Source: Pagrus major
Lineage: Eukaryota; Chordata; Actinopteri; Spariformes; Sparidae
Length of the DNA: 64,000 bases
NCBI RefSeq assembly: GCF_040436345.1
Contig: NC_133238.1
Location: 37,501-101,500 of the forward strand
Direction of reading: 5' to 3'
The stretch's first letter is position 1. Every line of letters begins with the position of its first letter. The notes under the pieces are model-generated. The model made no database searches, was not told the DNA's origin, and saw only the letters and a program-made list of their open reading frames with translations. The position numbers and the translations under genes are program-made. Shown here piece after piece: positions 20,455 through 31,567 of the stretch.

Positions 20455-21881
20455 CAGGGTTCGTACGGGTGCTTGAAATCCTTGAAAGTGCTTGAATGTC
20501 AATGTTGTGTTTTCAAGGTCTGAAAAGTGCTTGGATTTTAGTTTAAGTGCTTGAAAATGCTTGACATTATAACTCTGTCTTTTTCACAAAATTGGGATCA
20601 GACTGGATAGTTTGCTTATTACAAGGAGAAATAAAATCAGTAAGAGAACCTTATGTGGAGATTTTTTTGCCTGGGCTCCGCTGAGCCTCTCTGCGACCTG
20701 CCAGTCTGTGTGTAACCCCGCCCTGCCCCCTTCAAAGAGAGAGAGCAAGAGATGACAAAATGCCAGGAGGCATTTGTGCAATGGGAGAGCCTGTGCTCTC
20801 CAGTCACATGAAAGGAAGTTAAGACTTATTGAGTAACTTAGACCAACGCTGCACCTTAACACTTTGTTTATGCTAACCGCTAACGTTAGCTAAATTAGCG
20901 GTTTTACAGACTAAATTATATAAAATGTGGGGTTGTCAAAGTTAACGTGTTAACCATAGACTGTAGAAAAAAGTACGCGTTAACGCATGTGATTAATATG
21001 GAAACCATAACACGCTAAAGAATAATCAACGCACCATTAATCACGTTACATGACCTAGCTAAGTTAGCGCCTGACTGTCTGTGTATGCAGTCTATGGCCT
21101 GTGTGTGTATCGTCACACATGCAGCCTGGTAGCAATAGAGAAGGATGGCTGAGGAGAAGGTCGAATTTGATGCAATTTGGACTGATGACACGTTCAATAT
21201 TAATAAACTTTGATGAATAAGCGAACAGCGCTCTGTGCAGCACAGAGCATCTCTCCTGCTGCTGACAGGCTGTCAGCAGATGAGTCACTCACACTGGTTA
21301 ACACCAGAGCTGAAAGTTCCAGAGTCAGAAACGGGACTGTTCAGTTTGTCTCTGTAACGTCACACCAGGCACTGACATCTGTAAGAGCTTTAAGTGTGAA
21401 AAGGGAATGTTCACTTTTCTCCACTTTTCATAACTTACTTCTAATAAAGTTTCTAATAAAGTTATTTATTTATTTTATATATTGACTCTGCCAGATTAGA
21501 TGGCAAGCCAAGACTTCTTACAGATAGGTGACACATTTTGAAACATAAAAATCTATGTCAAAAAAGAAAATTACAGGGTCCTCTCAGGTCTCTCTTTGTC
21601 TCGGTGAGAGTGTGCCTGAAGAACGTCAAGTGGCTTCTCTTTTTTTGGATAAAACTTTGTATTCTCCTTTAATTTTTAAACTTTGTGCTATTATGAAACA
21701 TAATTTTAGATGTTTACAGCGTAATACAATGTACATAATTGTGATAAAGTGAAAAAAAAAAAAATGAGTATATATATTCCTGTAGATATGTATTTTACCC
21801 CAGCGATAAGGTGCTGGAAAATTTTGAAAATGACCCTTAAAAGTGCTTGAATTTGACGTTGAAAAATGTGTACAGACCCTG
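20455..21881. mobile_element. DNA transposon with 6-bp target duplication (IS3EU-like?), 1.43 kb
   Basis: The left end CAGGGTTCGTACGGGTGCTT and the right end (ACAGACCCTG) are imperfect inverted repeats, with the repeated word AAGTGCTTGAAT near each end. The flanks are TAAACT on both sides (20449-20454, 21882-21887). A 6-bp duplication fits the eukaryotic IS3EU group better than the 8 bp of hAT. No transposase is evident; short frames inside are not convincing. Confidence 0.65.
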
Positions 21882-22012
21882 TAAACTGAAATGTTTCAAA
21901 TTACAGAAAGCATTCTGTGTAAATACCACAAAACACATCTGGCACAAAAATAATAATAATAATTTGTGAACCCCTGTGAGTATTCCCTGACTGTTTTACA
22001 TCACTCCACCAC

Positions 22013-25000
22013 TCATTTAGCTTCATCAGGAAGTATATGGTGTATATGTTTCTCCTCTATGAAATCCATGACTTCAGCAGACAGGTTGTATATCTCCCTC
22101 GTCCTGCTTACACAACCTGGTGATGACGGTTCCACAAGTTTGACCAGAATATGGTCAAATGGTATGAAGCACATATCCTTTCCACCTCCTTTTGGATAGA
22201 ATTGTGTGTTGGGCCCATGAGGGTGGAAAAACTCCACTTCCACATCTTGATGATGAGTCCACAGTGACAGCCTTTGCTAACCACCAGTTCTGGTCATAAA
22301 TGACCGCAAGCCAATCTCTGCAATGAACTACATCAGCAGATAGATCTGTCGCAGTCCCGTCAGGACCACTCTTGGTCAGTGGTTCTTGCTCACTTTCCTC
22401 CCGTTCCGTTTCCTCCTTCAACATTGCCAAAGGGCCTTTCCTCTTTTGCATTGGTATAGGACCATCATCCTCAACCTGTACCCTTGGTGTGTTGGCAGTC
22501 ACCTGGAATATTGTTGGGCTGAAACACTTGCACATTTGTGGCTCACTGCAGAAACAGGACAGTGATCTGCAATGGATCTCAGAGTCGTTTCGGTGTGTTG
22601 GTGTGACCTGATGGAGTTTCCTTGCTGCAGGTACAGGTTTTAGTGATTGAGAAAGGAGTGCATCGTATGGCTGCATGTCAGCTTCAGTAATGATGGAGCT
22701 TAGTGCTGCAGAGGTTCTGCCAACCATCTCATGGAAGATATTCCCATTTACAATGTCATTCCCCGCAGTATAAGGCTGTCTGCAGTCCTTTTCACAGTTC
22801 CTCCAATGCCGTCTGGGGCTCCCTTCCCATGTGAGGTGGGGAAGAAGTTCCTGGTTGTTCTCTTGAAACCTAGAGTTGGAGGGACACTGCAGAGGAGAGA
22901 AAAGTTCTTCTTGTTCTTGTGACCCACACAGGGCGGGATCTCAACACGGACTCATCGCGCTGCTACGTTAACAATTGAGTTTAGTCGGCATGTGAGAACT
23001 CGTCTGACACGGAGAGTCCCCTGTTGTGTGCTACATGTGTGAAATAACAGCTATAGTCTGGACTTTTTCTGGAGTGTATCTGTGTAAACGGCTTCATTCA
23101 GCGTCTCTCCCTCCCCTCTGGCACCGTGAGTTACCATGGTTACAGGAACGCCCTGAAACTTTATAATGATGATCAATAAGAAGCTTTTGGTTAGTTTAAC
23201 TGTACAAAATCATGAATGTTGCCTGATTGTAGCTCAATGCTTAAATCTTGTATTATAACATATAGAACAAAGCCTCAGAGCTTCTTTGATTATTAACAGT
23301 ATGTTAGTGATGACAGGTGATAACTCGCCATCAGACTGACAAGGCTGCAAAAGTTGCTGTATGTATGATGTATTTTTCTGTTAAACGATAAGAGGCTCAC
23401 TTTAAACAATATTATTAATGATAATAATTAATGATAATGATGATGAGAAGAAGTAGAAAAATAGCGTACCGAAAAGTTCTGTAGGTGGTTGATTATTTGA
23501 AAGAGTAAAACTTGAGAGAAGCTTGGCAAAAAAAAGGCACAGATTGATTTCATAGATTGAAAATTACATTGAAAAGACAAAAAACATTTTAAGTGTGAAT
23601 AGAACAGCTGTTCAGATCATCCTCCTGTAAAACACTGTTGGTCAAATATTTAAGCTTGATGTCTGCATTAGAGAACATGGTGTGGGGTGAGGCTGTAAAT
23701 CTTATCTTATTTTTTTAGCACGTGTCAAGTAAAATGCCCTGTAACATGTTTCAGAAATTACAAATTGGGAATATGACTTGGCTACAGCTCGAAAAAACAT
23801 TTCAGTCAAAAGATTTTTTTTTGCTTTAATCCATGGGTCTGGTTCTGAACTGAGCACACGTGTGTTGTTGTTTCTGTCTTCAGTTTGTCTTCATATCGTT
23901 GGAGAAGCTCTCCCAGCGTGCCACTGTGCATCGCAAGTCTTGTGTTGAAGTGGAGCCCATCTGCTGTTTGATCCTGAACTCGTTCCCATTGCTGCCATTC
24001 AACATTGGTCTGGTCTTGCTGTGGTGTGGGAAGTGTATGTTTGTGGAGACACCGGGTGCAGGAGCGCAGAAGACATGCCTCGCTTGTCTGTGAACAGCAG
24101 ACAAGTTCAAAACTATCCTCCGGTTTGCTAGACTTGACGACACCATTTTCTCTTAGGACTTCAAGCATCAGCTTAGCATTCTCATGGTACTGACATTGGC
24201 GTGTCTTATGATCCGACGGTCTTGGTGCTGTGACATAGAATGGATGTAAGGCACAGAAGGATGAATAACTGAGCTTCACTCTCGGTTCCTTCTTGGTGAA
24301 CTCCTTGTGGAGGTTCAATACTGTATCAGTCAGAATCATTCTCTGATGCTTTATTTTCTTGCGTGTGATTGTGTCCTGTTTGTCAGTTGTCATTCCTGCT
24401 GCATTATGGTAGAAATCCTGAACCTTCTGAGTAATTGCTTGAATGTGTTTTTTGTCAGTAGGCCTCCTCTTCCGCAGTGTGTTATATGAGAACCTTGCCT
24501 GACAGAGTCAAGTTCTTGTTCTTGTGGGCAGACTTGTTTTGTTTCAATTCATGAATGAGTGTGTTGTTGAACAGCAGAGTTTTCTTAATGGAGGGGTTTT
24601 TGAGTTGGCTTCCCCGCAGCAGCTGCTCTGTATTTTTTGGGGATTCTTGTGTTTTTTTATTCCAAGCTTGTTCTCATACCCAACGCTTTTTCATTCTGTT
24701 CCTATCCTTTGTTACCTCTTGAAGTTTATTTCTCATAGCTTTCATCTCTCTAGAGAATCTCGCTCCTGTTTTCTTTCTTTCCCTTTCTCCTGCTATAGCC
24801 TGCCTACTCCAAGCTGGCTTGTGTATGGCCTGATCCACTGGACTGTCTGGGGGAGTTTCTGGGTGATCTGAGCCCTTACTCTTACGTTCTCTTGATACTT
24901 GTTGACTATGTTTCCAAGCCTTTCTCTGACTTCTCTTTTCCCTTTCATTCAAGTCATTGATATTTTTTATCTTCCTTTCCTCCACCCTCTTCTTCCATCT

Positions 25001-25126
25001 TTGCCTTTCCGTTCTGAGGTATTCCTCCTTTAACTCTGCATCACTGTGTGTTTTCTCTCTACGCTTCTTTTGATATTCCCTGTTTCTTCTCCTTCTCTCC
25101 TCCACAGATAGCTGCTGCCTAGCCAT
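22013..25126 (-). pseudogene. Uncharacterised transposase-like gene, copy 1
   Basis: Reading down the minus strand: 25126-24674, a very basic coiled segment (MARQQLSVEERRRRNREYQK ..., 150 residues); about 24480-23820, a helical region RKRRPTDKKHIQAITQ, KIKHQRMILTDTVLNLH, and a Cys-rich stretch (LVCCSQTSEACLLRSCTRC); 22925-22013, NKKNFSLLCSVPP, then SHGKGAPDGIGGTVKRTADS, CFCSEPQMCKC, and the C-terminal VEFFHPHGP...WP-like part. The order matches copy 2 at 33992-35685. A region that should hold the first conserved Asp block (about 22930-23810) is not recognisable, and there are at least two frameshifts. I know related uncharacterised proteins from fishes and invertebrates but no accepted name. 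The combination SDGxxTQY ... HGKGxxDGxGG suggests a DDE-type enzyme; that is inference. Confidence 0.55.
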
Positions 25127-25188
25127 AACTTCCTAAAATACATAAAGTCAAAGTTGAGTGTAATGACTATGAAATTGGGGGGAATTAC

Positions 25189-25337
25189 TGTTGGCCCAAT
25201 AACTACGATGACAACTGTAGGTTTTCATGACTTTACTGCAACCTCAGCACACCAATAACAACGACAGACTTGCGCATTCCTCCCCCAGAACAAACCTGTA
25301 ACTTGCACATGCGCAGTGAGAAATAAAGCACATAACA
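25189..25337 (-). repeat. Copia 3' LTR
   Basis: 149 bp, TG...CA, differing from the other LTR at three positions. AATAAA is not on the sense strand, so the poly-A signal is not obvious. Confidence 0.93.
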
Positions 25338-25355
25338 AACTCCCCTTTTCTCTTT
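25338..25355 (-). promoter_or_regulatory. Copia polypurine tract
   Basis: On the minus strand AAAGAGAAAAGGGGAGTT abuts the 3' LTR, the expected primer for plus-strand DNA synthesis. Confidence 0.8.
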
Positions 25356-25484
25356 AAAGAAAAACAGTGCAAAGAAAATATTTATTTTTCTCCTTTTTAG
25401 TGTCCTTAACAGATAGCCAGGTTTAAAGTTTCAGCTTTAATAACTAAAGTAGAACAGTAAAAAAAACTTTGTTGTTTAGTCCAT

Positions 25485-28400
25485 TTAGCTTTTACGCTGC
25501 CATACACCTTCGCTGAGAGCCCTCAGCAAAACGAGTGCAGACGCCCCCTTCTTGGTCAAACAGTCAGCGAGCTGCTCCTTAGTTGCTGACCACATGATCT
25601 GCTGAATAGTCCCAGAGTGGATGAGTTCCTTGACACTGCTGATCTCTAGTCGGAGTCTTTTCTCTGTGACTGATTTGGTGGATTTGACAGCATCCAAAAG
25701 AGAGTGGTTGTCAGTTACACACACTATAGGCAAATTGTTGCTTGTACAGTCACCTGTGGTGATCTCTGAGTACAGTGTAGCTAGGAAGACTGCACTGTCG
25801 ATGCCATCTACAAGTGCCAAAGTCTCTCCAGCTAAAGTGCTCCGAACAACTCTCCTGATCCTTTTTGACTGCCAGCATATAGGCGAGAATCTTCCAACCT
25901 CTCCCATAAGCATGATCAGGTGCCCACCTTGAGTGCCTCCATCTGGAAGATTTCCCATGGATGAATCACTGAACACCACCAGCTTTAGGGAGCTGTCTTT
26001 TCCCAAGTACTGAAACCTCAAAGTCACCTCCTCTGACTTTAGTTTTCTGATCAGTTTATTTGCACAGTGCAGAGTCTGAACAGTGGCATGCTTTGTACTT
26101 GACGCCAGGATGGATATGTCACACATTATGTCGGGTCTGCTCTGCCTCGCCACCCGCAATATTTGGCCAATCTTTGACTTAAGCATATCATATTCAGTGT
26201 CTGTTAGGGGGGGGCTCTCGTGGGGTCCACATGAATGGGTTGGAGATTTTTTATGTACATCCATTGTTGCACCTGTATTTCATCCTCTACAGAGAGTACC
26301 TCCATCCCAATGTAGCTGAAGCTGTTGTGTTCTTCACGTCCAATTTGAAAAGTAGCTTTCAAGTGAGAAATGACTGTCATGGAGAACGTTTCCGAACCTC
26401 CCCAGATAAAGTCATCCACATGACAAGCAAGGACTCCCATCACATGGTAGGAGTCATCCAACCAGTAGAACACTGCTGGGTCAACTTTTGAAACAGTACC
26501 TCCCGACTGCTGCATAATGTCCTTTACCCTGTTGTACCAGTACAGAGAAGCATCTGTCAGGCCATAAACACACTTCTTCAACTTCCACACAGTTCCTTTG
26601 CTCTGAGCTTCTCGGGGAGGCCGAATGTAGACATCTCGGGTTAACTCTTTACCTTGCAAAAAGGCTGCTTCAATGTCTATGGAGTTCAGCTGCCATTTCT
26701 TTTGACATATAACAGCCATGATCATTTTTAGGGACTCTGAAGCACACGTAGGTGAATCTTTTGGTAGCTCCTCAGTGTTCATTTCCTCAAAGCCTCTTGC
26801 AACTAGTCTGGCTTTAGGGACAACACCATCTGGTGTCTCCTTGAGTGTGCACACCCACCTTGTAAAGATGCATTTCTGACTTTCATCTTTCACCTCTTCA
26901 AACACATTGTTCTGTTTCCAGTTGCTGAGTTCAGCGTGTTTGGCAGGTATGAAGGCTTCATCATTCACAATCAGTACGTCCTCTTTATGGCAGTCTGCAC
27001 ATAACTCAACATGTTCAGATGGACCCAGTTGAAGATTGTCTACTTGTCCTAAGTCCACTGATCCAGTTGTACCAGCAATTTCCTCAGGCTCTGTGTACTG
27101 TAAATTGTACCAGTTTTTGTGCGTTCCAGTGGCCTTTCCTGCCCGGCTGAGGATTTTTCCAGTGTGTACTTGGTCACTTCCACTGTCTGTGTATGTAACT
27201 ACTTGTCCAGTTTTCAGCTTAAGTCCTTTCACAAGTAGTATTTGAGTGTGTTGATGTGTGAGGGGGCTCATTGTTATCCTCAGCATCTTCATCATTTGAG
27301 GGTGCCTCTTCCTCACTTTTATTGTCAGTCTTATTTTTATAGAGTCCAGTTTCTGGTAATGTGGCATTTTCAGTTCCCATCAACTGATTATCTCTTTCTC
27401 TCAGCATATCTTGCGAGCCATCAACCTTTCGAAGTCTGGATTGATGTACACGAACATAAGTGCCTCCATGGCGAACAAACATCACCACACCATCTTGGCC
27501 GATGACCACACCTGGACCTTTCCACTCTGTAGAATCCACCCGTTTGTAGTAAACCTTATCCTCCATTTCATATCGGTCATCAGTGGGTCGCACTTGTTTA
27601 CGAAGGGCTCTTCGTATCCTCTCAGAGCATTCTGTTTCTGTGAATGCTCTCCTTGTAGCATGTAGTGCTGAGATGTGTTGGGCCATCCAAGTAGCCATGC
27701 TAGTCCCTTCTGATCTGGGAGCTTATCAGTGAGAACTGACGGCAAATTTGGGTTCTGCCCGAACACTAGCTGGTAGGGACTGTAGCCATGTACATTGTGC
27801 ATAGTTTTTTTGCCATCAGGGCCCAGTCTAGGGCTGTCTTCCAATCACATCCGTTGTCTCTCTTTACTTTCAACAGGATTTCAGTGAGAGTTTGATTATG
27901 CCTTTCTAATAGACCGTTGCTCCATGGACTATAAGCTGCAGTCGTTTTCACTTCAAAGTTTTCAGCCATGTCCCTCATTTCCTCATTATTAAATTCACCC
28001 CCATTGTCAGTGAACAGTCTGCGTGGAGGACCATGAACACTTATCCAGCAGTGAATAAAGTGCTTCACTATCTCTTTGGGTTTCTTGGTGGTTATAATGC
28101 TCCCTGCACTGAATTGTGTGAAGTGGTCAATGGCATGCAGATACCACACTCCTGGCTCTAGCTCATGTAAGTCCATAGCTACAGTTTCATTGTAGGTTGA
28201 GGCCATGGGTAAACCTACTGCTGGCTTTGGCTTTGGTTTACTGTATCTAATGCATGTCTCACAGTTCTTTACAATATCCTTCAGGATTGTGGTGCACTCC
28301 TCATCAGTATTACCTGAGCAGGTCAGTAGTTTTTTCAGTCTGTCAACTGAGGCATGTCCAAACTGCTTGTGCAGTTTCAATAGAATTTTTTGTTTTTCCT

Positions 28401-28749
28401 GTTTTGTCATGTTTTCTGTCACAATTAGGATGTCATCTTCATTTTGGATGTCACTTCCACCTGGGGAACTCTCATCCCTCAAGTTCACACAATAATGTCC
28501 TGACGATATCAGTTCAAGTTTCACAGGTTGCTTGAAAATAATGGCTTTGTCATTCTCAATGTCCAAAACTGCACCTGCTCTTTTCAGTGACGTTTTGCTT
28601 AAAAGCAAAGGGATATCGGCTGGGACAACTTCTGTCTCAATTTGACATCTAGTCTGTGCTATCACAGCTGGGATTTTCACTTTCTTTGTGGAATGGACAA
28701 TTCTCCCATCACCAAACTTGAATGGTCTTGCACTTTTTATGTCCTTCAT
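25485..28749 (-). pseudogene. Copia pol (protease end, integrase, RT, RNase H), frameshifted
   Basis: From 28749 down: end of the protease region, integrase HHCC finger (LHKQFGHAS ... CETCIRY), integrase D-D-E core (AMDLHEL, FTDNGGEFNN, NGLLERHNQTL), a linker, then the Copia RT with WKLKKCVYGLTDA and the catalytic CHVDDFIWGG, and RNase H ending near 25485 (VVFSDSSMGN, LAGETLALVDGID, CLTKKGASALV). Frames change near 27790, 27700, 27230 and 26225, each by one or two bases. All catalytic motifs that I looked for are present, so the breaks are only indels. Confidence 0.92.
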
Positions 28750-28769
28750 TTTAAGTAACTCATCCTGTG

Positions 28770-29675
28770 TTAGTTGACTGACATAATGATCAAGCCATTT
28801 TTCGTGTCAATCACAGCAGATCCCAAAGACTCCAACATGAAAATCTCTGTGTTAGACAATGTGTCTTTAGACAATAAAGTAATGTTGCATTCTTCAAACT
28901 CTGTTTGTCTTTCATCTTCTGTCAGTTTAGCATGTTCATTTTTGTGGGCGCAGTCCTTTGCCCAGTGATATATGCTTTGGCAGACTGCACATCTCGTTCT
29001 CCTGCCGTATCTGTCAAGCGGATTGGTACCTTGAACAGCTGTTTGACGTTGCATATTTGACCTACTTTCTCTTCTGCCGGTAATCTTTGTGTAATAGGCA
29101 GCGTCAGTTGCATCTCCGCTCACCTGCAGTGCATCAGCGCCCCTCTGTGGCGTAGTATCGCCAAAAATCCTCTTCAATGTGGCCTTCATGTTGTCAAACG
29201 TGAGGCGTGGACAAGCGGTAAGCGCCAACTGTTTATCTTTAACATTCAGTCCCGCAGTGTCTAGCAGCTTGAATGCTAACACTGCATCCGGGAGCTCCAT
29301 TTTGAACTGGTGAATTCTGTTGTACCTCCGTTCAAACTCAACAATGTAATCCACTATCGAAACGCCATTGTCTTTCGTTATCCGGTCAAACTCCGTGTAC
29401 GCCTCGTATTGGCGGTCCTTTTCCTCTTTCAAAAACACAGAGTCCAGTTTTTTCAGAAGTGTAGTCATTCCATTATCCATTATGTTCAAATCCTCTGCGG
29501 CTACTTCCAGCGCGCTGTCCCTCGCTCTTCCCATTAGCGACAAGGCAACCGTCAGGGCCTGCTTCTTCTTATCCAAGTCACTAACCAGTCTCCAGATTTC
29601 AACCTCATTTTTCCAGCTTTCATAAGATTTCTTCTCATCAAACGCTGGCGGAACTTTATAGTTACCAGCGGCCAT
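28770..29675 (-). CDS. Copia gag with zinc knuckle
   Basis: A 301-residue frame begins MAAGNYKVPPAFDEKKSYES at 29675. Residues 1-190 match the UBN2-type Copia gag fold (YESWKNEVEIWRLV, ALSLMGRARDSAL, FERRYNRIHQFKMELPDAVL). A CCHC knuckle CAVCQSIYHWAKDC lies near residue 230. The frame runs into the protease and stops soon after GSAVIDT, the protease active-site block, where a frameshift and loss of a few residues separate it from pol. The start codon lies at the edge of the primer-binding site. Confidence 0.92.
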   Translation of the reverse strand: MAAGNYKVPPAFDEKKSYESWKNEVEIWRLVSDLDKKKQALTVALSLMGRARDSALEVAAEDLNIMDNGMTTLLKKLDSVFLKEEKDRQYEAYTEFDRITKDNGVSIVDYIVEFERRYNRIHQFKMELPDAVLAFKLLDTAGLNVKDKQLALTACPRLTFDNMKATLKRIFGDTTPQRGADALQVSGDATDAAYYTKITGRRESRSNMQRQTAVQGTNPLDRYGRRTRCAVCQSIYHWAKDCAHKNEHAKLTEDERQTEFEECNITLLSKDTLSNTEIFMLESLGSAVIDTKNGLIIMSVN

Positions 29676-29687
29676 CCTCTACTACCA
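29672..29687 (-). promoter_or_regulatory. Copia primer-binding site (initiator tRNA-Met)
   Basis: On the minus strand, one base after the LTR, TGGTAGTAGAGGATGG matches the complement of the 3' end of vertebrate initiator tRNA-Met with one mismatch. The gag ATG (29675-29673) lies inside this site. Confidence 0.85.
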
Positions 29688-29688
29688 A

Positions 29689-29837
29689 TGTTGGCTCAAT
29701 AACTACGATGACAACTGTAGGTTTTCATGACTTTACTGCAACCTCAGCACACCAATAACAATGACAGACTTCCGCATTCCTCCCCCAGAACAAACCTGTA
29801 ACTTGCACATGCGCAGTGAGAAATAAAGCACATAACA
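29689..29837 (-). repeat. Copia 5' LTR
   Basis: 149 bp, TG...CA, followed by the target duplication ATTAC. It would supply the promoter; no clear TATA box is visible. Confidence 0.93.
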
Positions 29838-30045
29838 ATTACAGTGAATGTTAGATTTGGTTAAATGTTGTCATGCCATTTTCATTTGGCTTTAGTCATT
29901 GGAGATGCATAGCCTACAAGGGATATTGTATACTATGTGCTATGTACGTAGGTAATAGGTGCACTATGTGCATCCCAAATGACGTAAGCCAAATGAATAT
30001 GGCATAATAGTGAATTGAGAGAGAAGGAAGGCGCACCTCATCCCC

Positions 30046-30075
30046 TAGGGTTGGACGATATGGAAGAAATATAGG
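30046..30075. mobile_element. hAT terminal fragment
   Basis: TAGGGTTGGACGATATGG resembles the start of the element at 50342 (TAGAGCTGGGCGATATGG). No matching second end is nearby, so only a remnant is claimed. Confidence 0.35.
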
Positions 30076-30163
30076 GGGAATTACATAAATAAAAATATAA
30101 AAGAGGTTAATGAAACATTACAGATCAACAATTATATTCTAGCCTCTGTTGAGGACCATTTGG

Positions 30164-30558
30164 AGGTTTTTGTCACCACCACCGTCAGACAGAAAACCTG
30201 ACGGTGGTGACAAAAACCTACTCTTTCACATGATATGCATGAGTTGTTCACATTAGCCATCTTGTTTACCCTCTGTTGCTAGCTACTTCAGACCTCTTCG
30301 TAAAAAGTAAACATTTATGTCATAATCTAATCTAATATTTTTTATACAAAAGAGATGGTGTTGACATGTTATGGTTGTGACAGTAGCAGTGTCCAAAAAT
30401 ATGAACAAGTTTAAGAGAAAATAGCAAACTTACGGGAGCTTGATTGATCTTGAAGCATGCAGTAGAGCTGAAGGTTTGAAAATGGGGTCCTCAGGAATGT
30501 AGTTGACCTTGTAGTTGCCTGATTTTATTGCTTTTTATAAATATCTGACGGTGGTGAC
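30164..30558. repeat. Hairpin and dispersed copies of CTGACGGTGGTGAC
   Basis: 30164-30188 and 30198-30219 are inverted copies (AGGTTTTTGTCACCACC... and complement) differing by one extra ACC, with a 9-nt loop. A third copy lies at 30545-30558. They sit upstream of copy 1 of the transposase-like gene, beyond the Copia insertion. A related motif surrounds copy 2. Confidence 0.7.
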
Positions 30559-30939
30559 GAATATGTGGGACACATTTTGAGCAACCACAAAATAATAGTA
30601 AATATTGTTCAAAACTCACTGTTCGTACATATTACAATGTACTCTGTCATGTGGTAAAGATATTATTCTTTTTTAATCAAGTTGAAATGATTCTCCTATC
30701 CGAGGACAACTGATTTTGTAGGCAATGGGCCAGCATATAAAAATAAACCTATAAAAGAACCTTACATATGTGCAAAGGACCCCCTGATTATAACCTTGAT
30801 TCTTTTTATTCATGAAAATGTTATTAATTTCCAACAGAATTAGCACTTTTCTTAGTGGGGCATGTTTTTGCCAAGTTTCAAGAATCGGTGCTTTAATAGT
30901 GTGTCTGGCGGACACTAGTGCTACACACCTCTACTTACT

Positions 30940-31567
30940 TACCTTAAAAAGTTAACAATTCATAATTACCTTAAAAACTCTAAATTTATCTAAATTCATA
31001 TGGAGATTATAACATTGGAGGAAAGGGGGAGGGACAAATGAAGTGAAAAGGACAATCTAAGAAGAAACCACTAAAGCTTAAGGGACACAAAATCGGGAGG
31101 TAATAAAAGGAGGCTTGTAGGAGAGAGAGCTCACTTCTGCTCTGACCACAGGAAGAGAAGCACCTCAGTCAGCCAGTCAAGAACAGCCAACTTGTTTTCT
31201 TTTTAGTGCGCCTTGGCTTGAGGAAGTGCTACAGGTCAAAACGTCACCCTTGGCACACACTTTTTTCATTTATATACTTAAAAACAATTTAATTTCTTTT
31301 CATTTTACACACAAATTTATTTTTTTCAATTCATAGATCATTTTAGTTAGTTAAAAAATACATAAATGTATTTTCATTTCGTAGACGATAATAATAATAA
31401 TAATAATATTTCAATAACTATAATTACATAAATACACAGCTCCAAAACAAAACAATGGATGGGGGTTGGACAGAGGTACGCTACGGCAGGAGGCGCCAGC
31501 GCGACCATCAACCCAGTTGGGACAGAGTGATTGAGGCTTCAAGTGGGAAGGACCGTGCACCTCCCGT
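30940..31567 (+). mobile_element. PLE 5' fragment with degenerate hammerhead and ORF1 start
   Basis: Minisatellite-like CTTACCTTAAAAAGTTAACA sequence (30940-31000), a TAATAAAAGG box (31101), a leader homologous to 41060-41140 (CTCACTTCTGCTCTGACCAC), a decayed hammerhead (31209-31254), and an ATG at 31455 opening MDGGWTEVRYGRRRQRDHQP, which looks like the start of a retroelement ORF1. A hAT end at 31568 cuts it off. Confidence 0.6.
31209..31254 (+). ncRNA. Hammerhead-like motif 3, degenerate
   Basis: GCC/GGC helix I pairing and ACGTC remain, but the core reads TTGAGGA (C3 changed) and stem II no longer pairs well (GTG/GTC). Probably inactive. Confidence 0.5.

Larger units (their letters stand above)
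25189..29837 (-). mobile_element. Complete Ty1/Copia LTR retrotransposon
   Basis: Two 149-bp LTRs (25189-25337, 29689-29837; TG...CA) flank gag and pol in the order protease, integrase, RT, RNase H. The target duplication is ATTAC (25184-25188 and 29838-29842). A primer site for initiator tRNA-Met and a polypurine tract are present. The LTRs differ at 3 of 149 positions, so the insertion is recent. It landed about 60 bp upstream of the start codon of the transposase-like gene, in the same orientation. Pol carries about four frameshifts. Confidence 0.95.

Noticed and set aside
20930..21060. Clusters of GTTAACG/CGTTAAC words as a binding-site array
   Set aside because: They fall within the 6-bp-duplication element and could be simple local palindromic drift; no spacing rule was found.
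22013..25126. Assignment of the transposase-like gene to Zisupton/KDZ or ISL2EU
   Set aside because: None of the motifs that I associate with those families is visible; the family is left unnamed.
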